A stretch of DNA of 64,000 nucleotides, taken from positions 73,898-137,897 of the forward strand of contig JODI01000034.1 of the NCBI GenBank assembly GCA_000720805.1, read 5' to 3'. How positions within the stretch are numbered: the first letter of the stretch is position 1; every line of letters starts with the position of its first letter. Both the position numbers and the translations under genes were made by a program. The notes beneath the pieces are model-generated. The model ran no database searches. It was not told where the DNA came from and saw only the letters and a list, made by a program, of their open reading frames with translations. The stretch is from Streptomyces violaceoruber (GTDB lineage: Bacteria > Actinomycetota > Actinomycetes > Streptomycetales > Streptomycetaceae). Shown here piece after piece: positions 27,701 to 34,595 of this stretch.

Positions 27701-27963
27701 AACTGGGCGACGGCACGGTGATCACGGTGCCGATGAACGCGGCCTGGTTCGACGCGTACGGCTGGTCCGTGGAGAACCACGGCGTCGCCCCCGACCTGGA
27801 GATCCTCCGCACCCCCCTGGACTGGGCGGAGGGCAGGCACGCCCAGTTGGCCGACGCGGTACAACTCGCGCTGGACCTCCTGGAGACCAACCCGCCCGCG
27901 ACGCCTCCGGATTACCGGCACGTACCGGACAGATCGAGGCCGCAGCTGCCGCCGCGGCATTGA
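24706..27963 (+). CDS. Tricorn protease homologue (S41 family peptidase)
   Basis: Protein of 1085 aa, the usual tricorn length. Residues 1 to about 310 form a WD40-like six-blade propeller (FSPDGSRIAYTSWW) and about 330-680 a second propeller. A C1 helical domain, a PDZ domain (about 760-850, LPGDSSDSKARSPLAGTG) and the C2 peptidase core follow. Candidate catalytic residues are H742 (TSHAYV) and S965 with D966 (TSSDGDMITAAFK); the numbering is close to Thermoplasma tricorn H746/S965. The enzyme trims peptides released by the proteasome, which actinomycetes also possess. GTG 24706 begins VSYLRLPHLSGD. The gene is divergent from tetR. The final 30 residues are Pro/Arg-rich and probably disordered. 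Confidence 0.94.
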   Translation: MSYLRLPHLSGDLLCFVAEDDLWLAPLDGPGRAWRLTVDRTKLGHPRFSPDGSRIAYTSWWTSVPEIHLVPAEGGPSRRLTHWGSPDTQVCGWTPCGEILAVASHGEPFSYFTWAYKVHPDGDPGRKLPWGPVSDIQAADLDGERRTLLLTGTPPHEPAAWKRYRGGATGRLWLHGERILADLDGHLHSPLFVGGRIAFLSDHEGVGNLYSCAHDGSDLRRHTDHDAFYARHAASDGTRVVYQCAGDLWIVDDLAADSVPRRLDVRLSGPRAGRRTYQVPAAHHVDGISVDETGRASAVVVRGSLYWLTHRDGPARTLTDTPGVRVRLPEMLGSGGQVAYVTDAEGEDAVEIAYLPRATGDRAPRRPASGELGRVLELVSDPRGERLAIASHDGRLLLLTVSDDTGTEDGVGEIVELIHSVNGPVRDLAFSPDGAWLTWSHPGIGRTLRQIKMARISGTAQGGPLTVDVTDGRFEDENPVFTRDGRYLAFLSWRGFDPVYDVHTGDLSFPLGCRPYLVPLSSATPSPFALNPEGRPAAGGLDVAEEDEGGDGTVTVEVEGLESRVTPFPVAASKYSALYPVAGGGLVWLRWPISGALGETFANPDDTSGRPTLEHFTISKAKKSELVEHLDWFAVSGDGTRLVVVDEGDLRAVPSAEPGDVDTTVWIDARRILHEVDPAAEWRQAYEEAGRLIRAYFWEPGMCGIDWDAVLAQYRPLVERVASPDEFADLLREVLGELGTSHAYVSSARRNEGPPHYQRRQGLLGANFVPRDGGWAVRRILPGDSSDSKARSPLAGTGIREGALLTHVDGRPVDPVAGPYPLLAGAGGTTVELTFAPAEGEGPSRRVAVVPLIDERPLRYQDWVAKRRAVVRELSGGRCGYLHIPDMGGSGWAQFNRDLRMEVSRPALIVDVRGNAGGHISELVVEKLTRTILGWDLTRGAQPVSYASTAPRGPVVALADEATSSDGDMITAAFKLLGLGPVVGQRTWGGVVGMTGRHQLGDGTVITVPMNAAWFDAYGWSVENHGVAPDLEILRTPLDWAEGRHAQLADAVQLALDLLETNPPATPPDYRHVPDRSRPQLPPRH

Positions 27964-27970
27964 CAGGCGA

Positions 27971-28000
27971 CGGAGGCGGAGGCGGAGGCGGAGGCGGAGC
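27971..28000. repeat. Short GGAGGC hexamer repeat
   Basis: About five tandem GGAGGC units lie just after the tricorn stop, in front of the intergenic terminator. No coding role is evident. Confidence 0.7.
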
Positions 28001-28008
28001 ACAAAAAC

Positions 28009-28040
28009 GCGGGGCGCCCTCCCGTCGAAGGGCACCCCGC
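28009..28040. terminator. Bidirectional terminator between convergent genes
   Basis: 12-bp arms (GCGGGGCGCCCT and AGGGCACCCCGC, one mismatch). On the minus strand the stem is followed by TTTTTG, a classical intrinsic terminator for the small charged-protein gene. Confidence 0.85.
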
Positions 28041-28067
28041 GCTCACAGGCCGAAGCCGAACGCTACG

Positions 28068-28310
28068 TCAGACCTCGTAGTCCGGGTCGAGCCGGTCCTG
28101 CTCCTCGCGCTCCCGGCGCATGCGCTCGTTCTCCTCGTCGCGCATACGGTCGTCACGCATGCGGTCGTCGCGCGGCCGCTCGCCCGGCCGACCCTTCGGC
28201 TGACCCTGCTGGCCGCGCTGCTGAGCCTTCTCGCGGGCCTGCTGGGCCTTCTGCTTGGCCTGCTCCTGCCACTGCTCCGACTTGTCCTGGAACTGGTCCT
28301 TCATACCCAT
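28068..28310 (-). CDS. Small hydrophilic charged protein, unknown function
   Basis: Protein of 80 aa made almost wholly of Gln, Glu, Lys, Arg, Asp and Met. The first half is MGMKDQFQDKSEQWQEQAKQ followed by QQAREKAQQ repeats, suggesting a long helix or coiled coil. The second half has duplicated DDRMRDDRMRDEE. ATG 28310 has GGGAG 9 bases upstream, and a strong terminator follows. It contains no cysteine or hydrophobic segment. Such low-complexity proteins in Streptomyces are often stress-associated, but nothing here shows that. Confidence 0.75.
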   Translation of the reverse strand: MGMKDQFQDKSEQWQEQAKQKAQQAREKAQQRGQQGQPKGRPGERPRDDRMRDDRMRDEENERMRREREEQDRLDPDYEV

Positions 28311-28399
28311 GTGGGTTCACTCCCGTAATGAGTGGGGGGTTGGTCCCCTCGGGTGGGGCTCGACCAGATTCACACGGGCCGTCACGGTGCGCATGTCGA

Positions 28400-29284
28400 T
28401 CAACTACGGTGTGTAGCGCGAGCCTCCTCGTCGGCCGCCCCACCTGCGCCGACGAGTCCGGAGCCGATGCCGTCCAGCCGGGACCCGAACCGCCGCATCT
28501 CCCGCGGCCCGACGGCCCCGATGATCCCGGGCAGGTATCCCCGTACGCCCTGCATCCCGCGCAGCCACCACTGGCCGTAGACATGGCTCGACCGCCGCTC
28601 GATGCCGGCCACCAGCCGGTCCACCGCCGGTCCCAGGGGGTAGGTCTTGTTGGACGGCCAGGGCAGCCGCTGCCGCAACTCCCGCATCACCGCGTCCTGG
28701 TCGGCCCCGCGCACCATGTCCGTGTCGGTCCACGACAGGTACCCGACCCCGACCCGCACCCCCTGGTGACCGACCTCGGCCCGCAGGCTGTGCGCGTACG
28801 CCTCCACGCCCGCCTTGGACGCGCAGTACGCCGTCATCATCGGCGCCGGGGCGATCGCGGCGAGGGAGGCGATCTGGAGCAGATAGCCCCGGCTCTCCAC
28901 CAGCGACGGCAGGAAAGCCCGGGCGGTCACGGCCGACCCGATCAGGTTGACCTCGATCACCCGCCGCCAGGCCACGGGATCGGAGTCGACGAACGGGCCG
29001 CCGGTGGCGACCCCCGCGTTGGCGACCACGATGTCGACCTTCCCGAACCGTTCCCCGACCTCTCCGGCGACGCGGGTCATCGCCTCGTGGTCGGTGACGT
29101 CGGCGTACCAGTGGCCGCTGTCGCCGTGCAGCCGCGCGGCGACCTGCTCGAGCGCGTCCGGCTCCAGCCCGACCAGCGCCACCGTCGCCCCGCGCGCGGA
29201 CAGCTTGCGGGCCACCAACTCCCCCACGCCACGCGCCGCTCCGGTGACGACGGCGACCTGCCCCTCAAGGCTCACCCTGGTCAT
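28400..29284 (-). CDS. Short-chain dehydrogenase/reductase
   Basis: Rossmann-fold SDR of 294 aa. The NAD(P) motif is VVTGAARGVGELVA (TGxxxGxG, residues 12-20), followed by DVTDHEAM, then IVVANAGVATGG (NAG). The catalytic Ser is in YLLQIASLAAIAP, with Tyr/Lys in MTAYCASKAGVEAY (YxxxK). The C-terminal 60 residues extend past the classical fold. ATG 29284 overlaps the hydrolase stop (ATGA). It is the third gene of a coupled monooxygenase-hydrolase-SDR operon, so it probably oxidises an alcohol to the ketone used by the monooxygenase, or acts on a product of cleavage. Confidence 0.93.
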   Translation of the reverse strand: MTRVSLEGQVAVVTGAARGVGELVARKLSARGATVALVGLEPDALEQVAARLHGDSGHWYADVTDHEAMTRVAGEVGERFGKVDIVVANAGVATGGPFVDSDPVAWRRVIEVNLIGSAVTARAFLPSLVESRGYLLQIASLAAIAPAPMMTAYCASKAGVEAYAHSLRAEVGHQGVRVGVGYLSWTDTDMVRGADQDAVMRELRQRLPWPSNKTYPLGPAVDRLVAGIERRSSHVYGQWWLRGMQGVRGYLPGIIGAVGPREMRRFGSRLDGIGSGLVGAGGAADEEARATHRS

Positions 29285-30207
29285 GCACCCTCCTCGATCT
29301 GCGCCCCCGTCACACAGGCGGTGACGAGTGTTCGGATCCTCCCGGTGACCAGCTCCGGCGCCTCGACCGGCGTCATATGGCCGACCCCGGGCAGCTCGGT
29401 CAGACCCACGCAGTCCGGCAGCGCGGCGGCCAGCGCGCGGGCCTGCACCGGCGGCGTGAGCCGGTCGGCCGAGCCCACGACGACCTCCGTCGGTGCGCTC
29501 AACTCCCGTACGCCGTGGTCGAGATCGAGCAGGCCGAGGACGTGCGACCAGGCGTGGCGCACCCCGCGCGGGCAGGCGTGCACGATACGGGCGCACGCCT
29601 CGACCATGTCGGGGGCCGAACCGGGGCCCATCGTCGCGTACCTGAGGATCCGCCGGGCCAGCGGCGTGACCGGTCCGAGCGGGGCGCGGGAGCCGAGCAG
29701 CCGACCGGTCAGCCAGGTCCGCAGCCGGCCCGGGCGGATCGGTAGCACCAGCGACTCGGCGACCAGCCGCGACGAGCCCGTGCTGCACAGCAGGACGGCC
29801 GCCGCGTGTTCACGGAACGCGGGCCTGGTGGCGGCGGCCATGACCGTCATCCCGCCCATCGAGTGACCGGCGATCACCGCCTTCTCGCCGGGCGCGAGGG
29901 TGGCCCGCAGTACGGCTTCGAGGTCGTCCGCGAGTCCGTCCGTGGTGCAGGCGGGGCTCGCGGGGCTGCGTCCGTGGCCCCGCTGGTCGTAGGCGATGAC
30001 CCGGTGGTCGACGGACAGGTCCCGGATCTGCGCCGCCCAGAAGGCGGTCGAGCAGGTCCAGCCGTGCACGAGGACCACGGCGGGCGCCTGCTCGACTCCG
30101 TGCACCTCGACGTGCAGCCGGGAGCCGTCGGCGGAGGCGACGGTGAGGACGCGCGCGGGGACGGGCGGGGCGTAGGTGCCGGAGGAGACGTGCGCCGGGC
30201 GGCTCAT
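29281..30207 (-). CDS. Alpha/beta hydrolase
   Basis: Protein of 308 aa with the hydrolase fold. The oxyanion region is VVLVHGWTCSTAFW, the nucleophile elbow VIAGHSMGGMTVMA (GxSxG, Ser near residue 126), the acid region VVVGSADRLTPP and the catalytic His GVGHMTPVEAPE. ATG 30207 overlaps the monooxygenase stop, and its own stop overlaps the SDR start. Placed between a Baeyer-Villiger-type monooxygenase and an SDR, it is a good candidate to hydrolyse the ester or lactone formed. This role is inferred from context. Confidence 0.92.
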   Translation of the reverse strand: MSRPAHVSSGTYAPPVPARVLTVASADGSRLHVEVHGVEQAPAVVLVHGWTCSTAFWAAQIRDLSVDHRVIAYDQRGHGRSPASPACTTDGLADDLEAVLRATLAPGEKAVIAGHSMGGMTVMAAATRPAFREHAAAVLLCSTGSSRLVAESLVLPIRPGRLRTWLTGRLLGSRAPLGPVTPLARRILRYATMGPGSAPDMVEACARIVHACPRGVRHAWSHVLGLLDLDHGVRELSAPTEVVVGSADRLTPPVQARALAAALPDCVGLTELPGVGHMTPVEAPELVTGRIRTLVTACVTGAQIEEGA

Positions 30208-31745
30208 GCGCCGACCTCCGCCCGCTGCGCCGCGGGCACCCGCAGGACGTCGTACTCCCCCAGGTCCACCCGCCGTGTCGCCCGCCGGAACTCGGTCGTC
30301 GTTCCCGGCCAGACGGTGGTGTTGCGGCCGTTCGCGTCCAGGTACCAGCTGGTGCAGCCGCCCGTGGCCCACACCGTGCGTTTCATCCGCTCCTGCACCC
30401 GGTGGTTCCAGGCGCGTACGGCACCGGGGCGGGCGTCGAGGGCGACCCGGCCGCCGAGAACGTTCAACTGCCGCAGGAAGTCGGCCAGGTAGTTCAGCTG
30501 GGACTCGATGATCAGGATCATGGAGGAGTTCGCCAGGCCGGAGTTGGGCCCGATGACGGTCAGCCAGTTGGGGAACCCGGCCGCCGAGGTCCCGCGCAGG
30601 GCCTCCATGCCGCCCTTCCAGGACTCGGCGAGCGTCCGCCCCTCGGCGCCCACGACCCGGTCGGCGATCGGCATGTCCGTCACATGGAAGCCCGTCCCGA
30701 AGACGATCGCGTCGGCCTCGGCCTCGGTGCCGTCCGCGGCGACGAGCGTGGACCCGCGGATCTCACTCAACCCGCTCGCGACGACGTCCACGTTCGGCCG
30801 GGCGAGCGCCGGATAGTACTCGCTCGACAGCAGGATCCGCTTGCAACCGATGCGGTAGTCCGGCGTGAGCTTCGCACGCAGAGCCGGGTCCTTGATGTGG
30901 CGGCCCATGTTGAGCCTGGCCACCCGCTCGACCAGGCCGAGTTCTTCGGGGTGCTTGGTGAACGCCTGGACCTGCAGCTCCCGGATCCCCCACAGCAGCG
31001 CGCGCCGGGCCTGCGCGGTGAAGGGCAGCGTCCGGTGCAGCGCGCGTTCGGCGCCGCTGATCGACCGGTCCACGCGGGGCAGCACCCACGGCGGGGTGCG
31101 CTGGAAGAGGGTGAGCCGCCCGGCGAGGGGCTGGACGGCCGGCACGATCTGGATCGCGGAGGCGCCCGTCCCGACCACCGCGACCCGCTTGCCGCGCAGG
31201 TCGTAGTCGTGGTCCCAGCGGGCGGAGTGGAAGACCCTGCCGGGGAACGAATCCAGCCCCGGGACGTCGGGGATCCTGGGGTCGGACAGCGGCCCGGTGG
31301 CGGAGACGACGACGTCGGCGGAGAGGGCGCCGCTGCTGGTCTCGATGTCCCAGCGGAGCTTCTCGCCGTCCCACGTCATCCGCTTCACCTCGGAGTCGAA
31401 GCGGATGTGCGGCCGGAGCCGGAAGACGTCCGCCACGTGCTCCAGGTAGGCGCGGATGTGCTCCTGCCCGGAGAAGGTGCGCGGCCAGTCGGGGTGGGGC
31501 GCGAACGAGAACGAGTACAGATGGGACGGCACGTCACAGGCGCACCCCGGATAGGTGTTGTCCCGCCAGGCGCCGCCGACGCTGCCGGCCCGCTCCAGCA
31601 CCACGAAGTCGGTGACACCCTCGCGTCGCAGCCGTACGGCGGCCCCCAGTCCGCCGAACCCGGTCCCGACCACCGCGACCCGCACATGCTCGCGTTCGTT
31701 CGCGTGTTCGTTCCCGTGCCCGTATCCGTGTTCGTGCTCGGCCAT
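30204..31745 (-). CDS. Flavin-containing Baeyer-Villiger-type monooxygenase
   Basis: Protein of 513 aa. The FAD motif is VVGTGFGGLGAAVRL and the NADPH motif VVGTGASAIQIVP. The Baeyer-Villiger fingerprint FPGRVFHSARWD (FxGxxxHxxxW-D) lies between them, which separates these enzymes from ordinary N-hydroxylating flavin monooxygenases. FGTGFHVTDMP marks the C-terminal ATG-like motif. The N-terminus has a His/Glu-rich extension (AEHEHGYGHGNEHANEREH) that might bind metal. ATG 31745 has GGAGG 7 bases upstream. It heads the three-gene operon and is divergent from a MerR regulator. Confidence 0.92.
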   Translation of the reverse strand: MAEHEHGYGHGNEHANEREHVRVAVVGTGFGGLGAAVRLRREGVTDFVVLERAGSVGGAWRDNTYPGCACDVPSHLYSFSFAPHPDWPRTFSGQEHIRAYLEHVADVFRLRPHIRFDSEVKRMTWDGEKLRWDIETSSGALSADVVVSATGPLSDPRIPDVPGLDSFPGRVFHSARWDHDYDLRGKRVAVVGTGASAIQIVPAVQPLAGRLTLFQRTPPWVLPRVDRSISGAERALHRTLPFTAQARRALLWGIRELQVQAFTKHPEELGLVERVARLNMGRHIKDPALRAKLTPDYRIGCKRILLSSEYYPALARPNVDVVASGLSEIRGSTLVAADGTEAEADAIVFGTGFHVTDMPIADRVVGAEGRTLAESWKGGMEALRGTSAAGFPNWLTVIGPNSGLANSSMILIIESQLNYLADFLRQLNVLGGRVALDARPGAVRAWNHRVQERMKRTVWATGGCTSWYLDANGRNTTVWPGTTTEFRRATRRVDLGEYDVLRVPAAQRAEVGA

Positions 31746-31776
31746 CCCGAAGCCTCCACGCATCGCGCTGAACCAT

Positions 31777-31792
31777 GCCAGTGAACACTGGC
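31777..31792. promoter_or_regulatory. Perfect palindrome in the monooxygenase/merR intergenic region
   Basis: GCCAGTG-AA-CACTGGC has 7-bp arms and lies 32 bases upstream of the monooxygenase start and 86 bases from merR. It is a candidate operator. Confidence 0.5.
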
Positions 31793-31865
31793 GCAATGGG
31801 AGCGTAGAGCAGCTCCGTACTGAGGGGTAGGGGTCGGGACCACGAAAGTTACCGGGAGTACGACA

Positions 31866-31871
31866 TAGGGT
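31866..31871 (+). promoter_or_regulatory. Candidate -10 for leaderless merR
   Basis: TAGGGT is followed by 6 bases and GTG 31878; no Shine-Dalgarno is close. No clear -35. Confidence 0.4.
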
Positions 31872-31877
31872 TCGAGC

Positions 31878-32528
31878 GTGGCAGACACGCGCGAATACCG
31901 CATGGAGGAGCTGGCCGGCAAGGCCGGGATCACGGTGCGCACCCTGCGCTTCTACCGCGAGCGCAGACTGATCCACCCACCGCGCCGCGAGGGCCGCATC
32001 GCCTGGTACGACGACAGTCACCTGGCCCGCCTGCGCACCATCTCCGCGCTGCTGGAACGCGGCCACACCCTCAGCGGCATCGCCGAACTGGCCGAGGCCC
32101 TCGACCACGGCCGCGACGTCGCCGACCTCCTCGGCGTCGACAGCCCCACCGAAGAGGAACCGGTCCGCGTCACCCCCGAGGAACTCGCCGCCCGCTTCGA
32201 GGGCCAGGTGACCCCCGAGAACCTCGCCGCCGCCCTGGACCTCGGCTACCTCGGCACCGACGGCGACGAGATCGTCCACATCAGCCGCCGCCTGCTGGAC
32301 GTCTCCGCCACCCTGGTCCAGGAGGGCATCCCGCTCGCCGAGGTCCTCGCCGCCGGCAAACAGGTCCGCGAACACGCCGACGCCCTCGCCGCACTCTTCA
32401 CCGACCTCGTCCTCCGCCACGGCCCCGAGGAGAACCTCCGGCGCCTGCGGCCGCTGGCGCGGAGTGTGGTGGAGGCGGAACTGTCGTTGGCGTTGGACCG
32501 GCGGTTGCGGCGCGATCAGAGGTCGTAG
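31878..32528 (+). CDS. MerR family transcriptional regulator
   Basis: Protein of 216 aa. The N-terminal winged helix reads YRMEELAGKAGITVRTLRFY, then RERRLIHPPRREGRIAWYDD, and the dimer helix LARLRTISALLERGHTLSGI follows. The C-terminal 130 residues are helical with no cysteines, so it is an organic-effector type rather than a metal sensor. GTG 31878 appears leaderless. Divergent placement suggests control of the monooxygenase-hydrolase-SDR operon. The 3' end overlaps exonuclease III by 13 bases on the opposite strand. Confidence 0.92.
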   Translation: MADTREYRMEELAGKAGITVRTLRFYRERRLIHPPRREGRIAWYDDSHLARLRTISALLERGHTLSGIAELAEALDHGRDVADLLGVDSPTEEEPVRVTPEELAARFEGQVTPENLAAALDLGYLGTDGDEIVHISRRLLDVSATLVQEGIPLAEVLAAGKQVREHADALAALFTDLVLRHGPEENLRRLRPLARSVVEAELSLALDRRLRRDQRS

Positions 32529-33319
32529 ACCACCGTCACGGGAGCGTGGTCGGACCAGCGCTCGTCATGCGTGGCGGCCCGCTCGACGAAGGCCTTGACC
32601 GCCTTGGCCGCGAGGCCGGGTGTCGTGAGGTGGTAGTCGATGCGCCATCCTGAATCGTTGTCGAAGGCCCGCCCACGGTACGACCACCAGGTGTACGGCC
32701 CCTCCGCCTCCGGATGCAGCGCCCGAACGACGTCGGCGTAACCACCCTCCGCCGGCTCGAGGACCCGGCTCAGCCACTCCCGCTCCTCCGGCAGGAACCC
32801 GGAGTTCTTCTGGTTGCCGCGCCAGTTCTTCAGGTCGGCCCGCTGGTGGGCGATGTTCCAGTCACCGCAGACGACGACCTCGCGCCCGTCGGCGGCGGCG
32901 CGCTCGCGCAGGGCCTTCAGATAGGCCAGGAACTCGCCCATGAAGCGGACCTTCTCGTCCTGGCGCGCGGTGCCGACCTCGCCGGAGGGGAGGTAGAGGG
33001 AGGCGACCGTGACCCCCGGCAGGTCGACCTCCACGTACCGGCCGCTGGTGTCGAACTCCGCCGAGCCGAAGCCGATCCGGACGCGGTCGGGCTCGCGGCG
33101 GGTGTAGAGGGAGACGCCGGCGCGGCCCTTGGCGGCGGCGGGCGCGTGCACGACATGCCAGCCGTCGGGGGTGCGGACGTGCTCGGGCAGCTGCTGCGGC
33201 TCGGCACGCACCTCCTGGAGGCAGAGGACGTCGGCCGCGGTCGCGGCGAGCCACTCCACGAAACCCTTTTTCGCGGCGGCACGCAGCCCGTTTACATTCA
33301 CAGAGGTCACAGTCAGCAC
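32516..33319 (-). CDS. xthA: Exodeoxyribonuclease III (AP endonuclease family)
   Basis: Protein of 267 aa of the ExoIII/APE family, acting on abasic sites and 3' ends in base-excision repair. Motifs: TSVNVNGLRAA (Asn), LCLQEVRAEP (metal-binding Glu), GRYVEVDLPG, VVVCGDWNIAHQRADL (catalytic Asp/Asn), WRIDYHLTTP and SDHAPVTVVYDL (terminal Asp-His). GTG 33319 starts VLTVTSVN. Its end overlaps merR by 13 bases. Confidence 0.95.
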   Translation of the reverse strand: MLTVTSVNVNGLRAAAKKGFVEWLAATAADVLCLQEVRAEPQQLPEHVRTPDGWHVVHAPAAAKGRAGVSLYTRREPDRVRIGFGSAEFDTSGRYVEVDLPGVTVASLYLPSGEVGTARQDEKVRFMGEFLAYLKALRERAAADGREVVVCGDWNIAHQRADLKNWRGNQKNSGFLPEEREWLSRVLEPAEGGYADVVRALHPEAEGPYTWWSYRGRAFDNDSGWRIDYHLTTPGLAAKAVKAFVERAATHDERWSDHAPVTVVYDL

Positions 33320-33384
33320 CCGGGCACGATACCGGCACACCGGACCGGGTCCCGCCTTGGAATGAGAGGCGAGTGGGTCACTAT

Positions 33385-33879
33385 ATGGCAGGAAGCATGG
33401 ATATTCGTCACGTCCCCTTCGATCACCCCGACGCCGTCAAGCTCAACGACGAGGTCCAGGCGGAGTACCACGTCCGCTACGGCGACGGCGGTGACGCCAC
33501 CGAACTGGCGCCGGAGGACTTCAAGCCCCCGAACGGCGTGTACCTGATCGCGTACGACGGGATGGGCGCCCCCGTGGCCAGCGGCGGATGGCGGGCGCAG
33601 GACGCCAACGACGAGGGCAACCTGGACGGCGACGCCGAGCTCAAGCGGATGTACGTCAATGCCCAGTTGCGCGGCCGGGGCATCGCGCGACGCATGCTGG
33701 CCGCGCTGGAGGAGGACGCCCGCGCGGCCGGCCGGATCCGCATGGTCCTGGAGACCGGCACCGAGCAGCCGGAGGCCATCGCCCTGTACACCTCCAGCGG
33801 TTACGAGCCGTGCGCGAAGTTCGGCTACTACCGGCACCACGAGTCGAGCCGGTGTTTCGCGAAGAACCTCAGCCCCTGA
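33385..33879 (+). CDS. GNAT family N-acetyltransferase
   Basis: Single-domain GNAT of about 164 aa. The acetyl-CoA loop is LRGRGIARRMLAALEE, after the strand AELKRMYVNAQ, and IALYTSSGYEP is motif B. The start is ambiguous: GTG 33373, ATG 33385 and ATG 33397 (AGGA closest) are all in frame, and conserved sequence begins at DIRHVPFDHPDAV. The substrate is unknown. It is followed 29 bases later by the convergent response regulator. Confidence 0.88.
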   Translation: MAGSMDIRHVPFDHPDAVKLNDEVQAEYHVRYGDGGDATELAPEDFKPPNGVYLIAYDGMGAPVASGGWRAQDANDEGNLDGDAELKRMYVNAQLRGRGIARRMLAALEEDARAAGRIRMVLETGTEQPEAIALYTSSGYEPCAKFGYYRHHESSRCFAKNLSP

Positions 33880-33908
33880 GGAGGACGTTCCGCTCCCGCG
33901 GAGGAATG

Positions 33909-34595
33909 TCAGCTCCTGAGGTAGGCCAGGACCGCCAGCACCCGCCGGTGTGTCTCGTCCGCCGGCGGCAGGTCCAGCTTGGTGAGGATGTTGCCGATGT
34001 GCTTGCCGACGGCCGCCTCCGACACCACCAGCGCCCGCGCGATCGCGCTGTTCGACTTCCCTTCCGCGATCAGCGCCAGCACCTCCCGCTCGCGCGGGGT
34101 GAGCCGGGCGAGCGGGTCCCGGCGTCTGCGCAGCAGCTGTCGTACGACTTCGGGGTCGACCACGGTGCCGCCGGCGGCCACCTCCCCGAGCGCCGCCACG
34201 AACTGCTCCACCTGACCGACCCGGTCCTTGAGCAGATAGCCGACGCCGGTGCCGTCCCCGGAGTCGAGGAGTTCGGCGGCGTACGCCCGTTGCACGTACT
34301 GACTGAGCACCAGCACCGGCAGCCCGGGCCGCTCCTCGCGCAGCCGCACGGCCGCGTGCAGCCCCTCGTCCTGGAAGCCGGGCGGCATGCGGACGTCCGT
34401 GACGACGACGTCGGGTTGGTGCTCGGCGACCGCGGTGACGAGGGCGTCCGCGTCACCGACGGCAGCCGTGACCTCGTGGCCGAAGCGGGTGAGGAGGCCG
34501 ATGAGGCCCTCGCGCAGCAGCACACTGTCCTCGGCGAGGACGATGCGCAGGCGTCCGTCAGTGGTCAGAGGTCCGTCCGTCGTCTCGGCCGGCAA
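33909..34595 (-). CDS. NarL/LuxR-type response regulator
   Basis: Receiver domain (about residues 14-130) with the acidic pair IVLAEDS, phospho-acceptor Asp in DVVVTDVRMP, and Lys in YLLKDR. A LuxR helix-turn-helix (about 160-225) follows: LTPREREVLALIAEGKSNSA then IARALVVSEAAVGKHI. The start is uncertain. TTG 34595, used here, has GGAG 5 bases upstream. CTG 34568 would overlap the kinase stop as CTGA and give LTTDGRLRIVLAED, which is where family members usually begin. No ATG or GTG is suitably placed. Pairs with the upstream kinase. Confidence 0.9.
   Translation of the reverse strand: MPAETTDGPLTTDGRLRIVLAEDSVLLREGLIGLLTRFGHEVTAAVGDADALVTAVAEHQPDVVVTDVRMPPGFQDEGLHAAVRLREERPGLPVLVLSQYVQRAYAAELLDSGDGTGVGYLLKDRVGQVEQFVAALGEVAAGGTVVDPEVVRQLLRRRRDPLARLTPREREVLALIAEGKSNSAIARALVVSEAAVGKHIGNILTKLDLPPADETHRRVLAVLAYLRS

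Noticed and set aside
28400..31745. Secondary-metabolite gene cluster
   Set aside because: Three tailoring-type enzymes without synthase, carrier protein or resistance genes; it looks like a catabolic or detoxifying operon.
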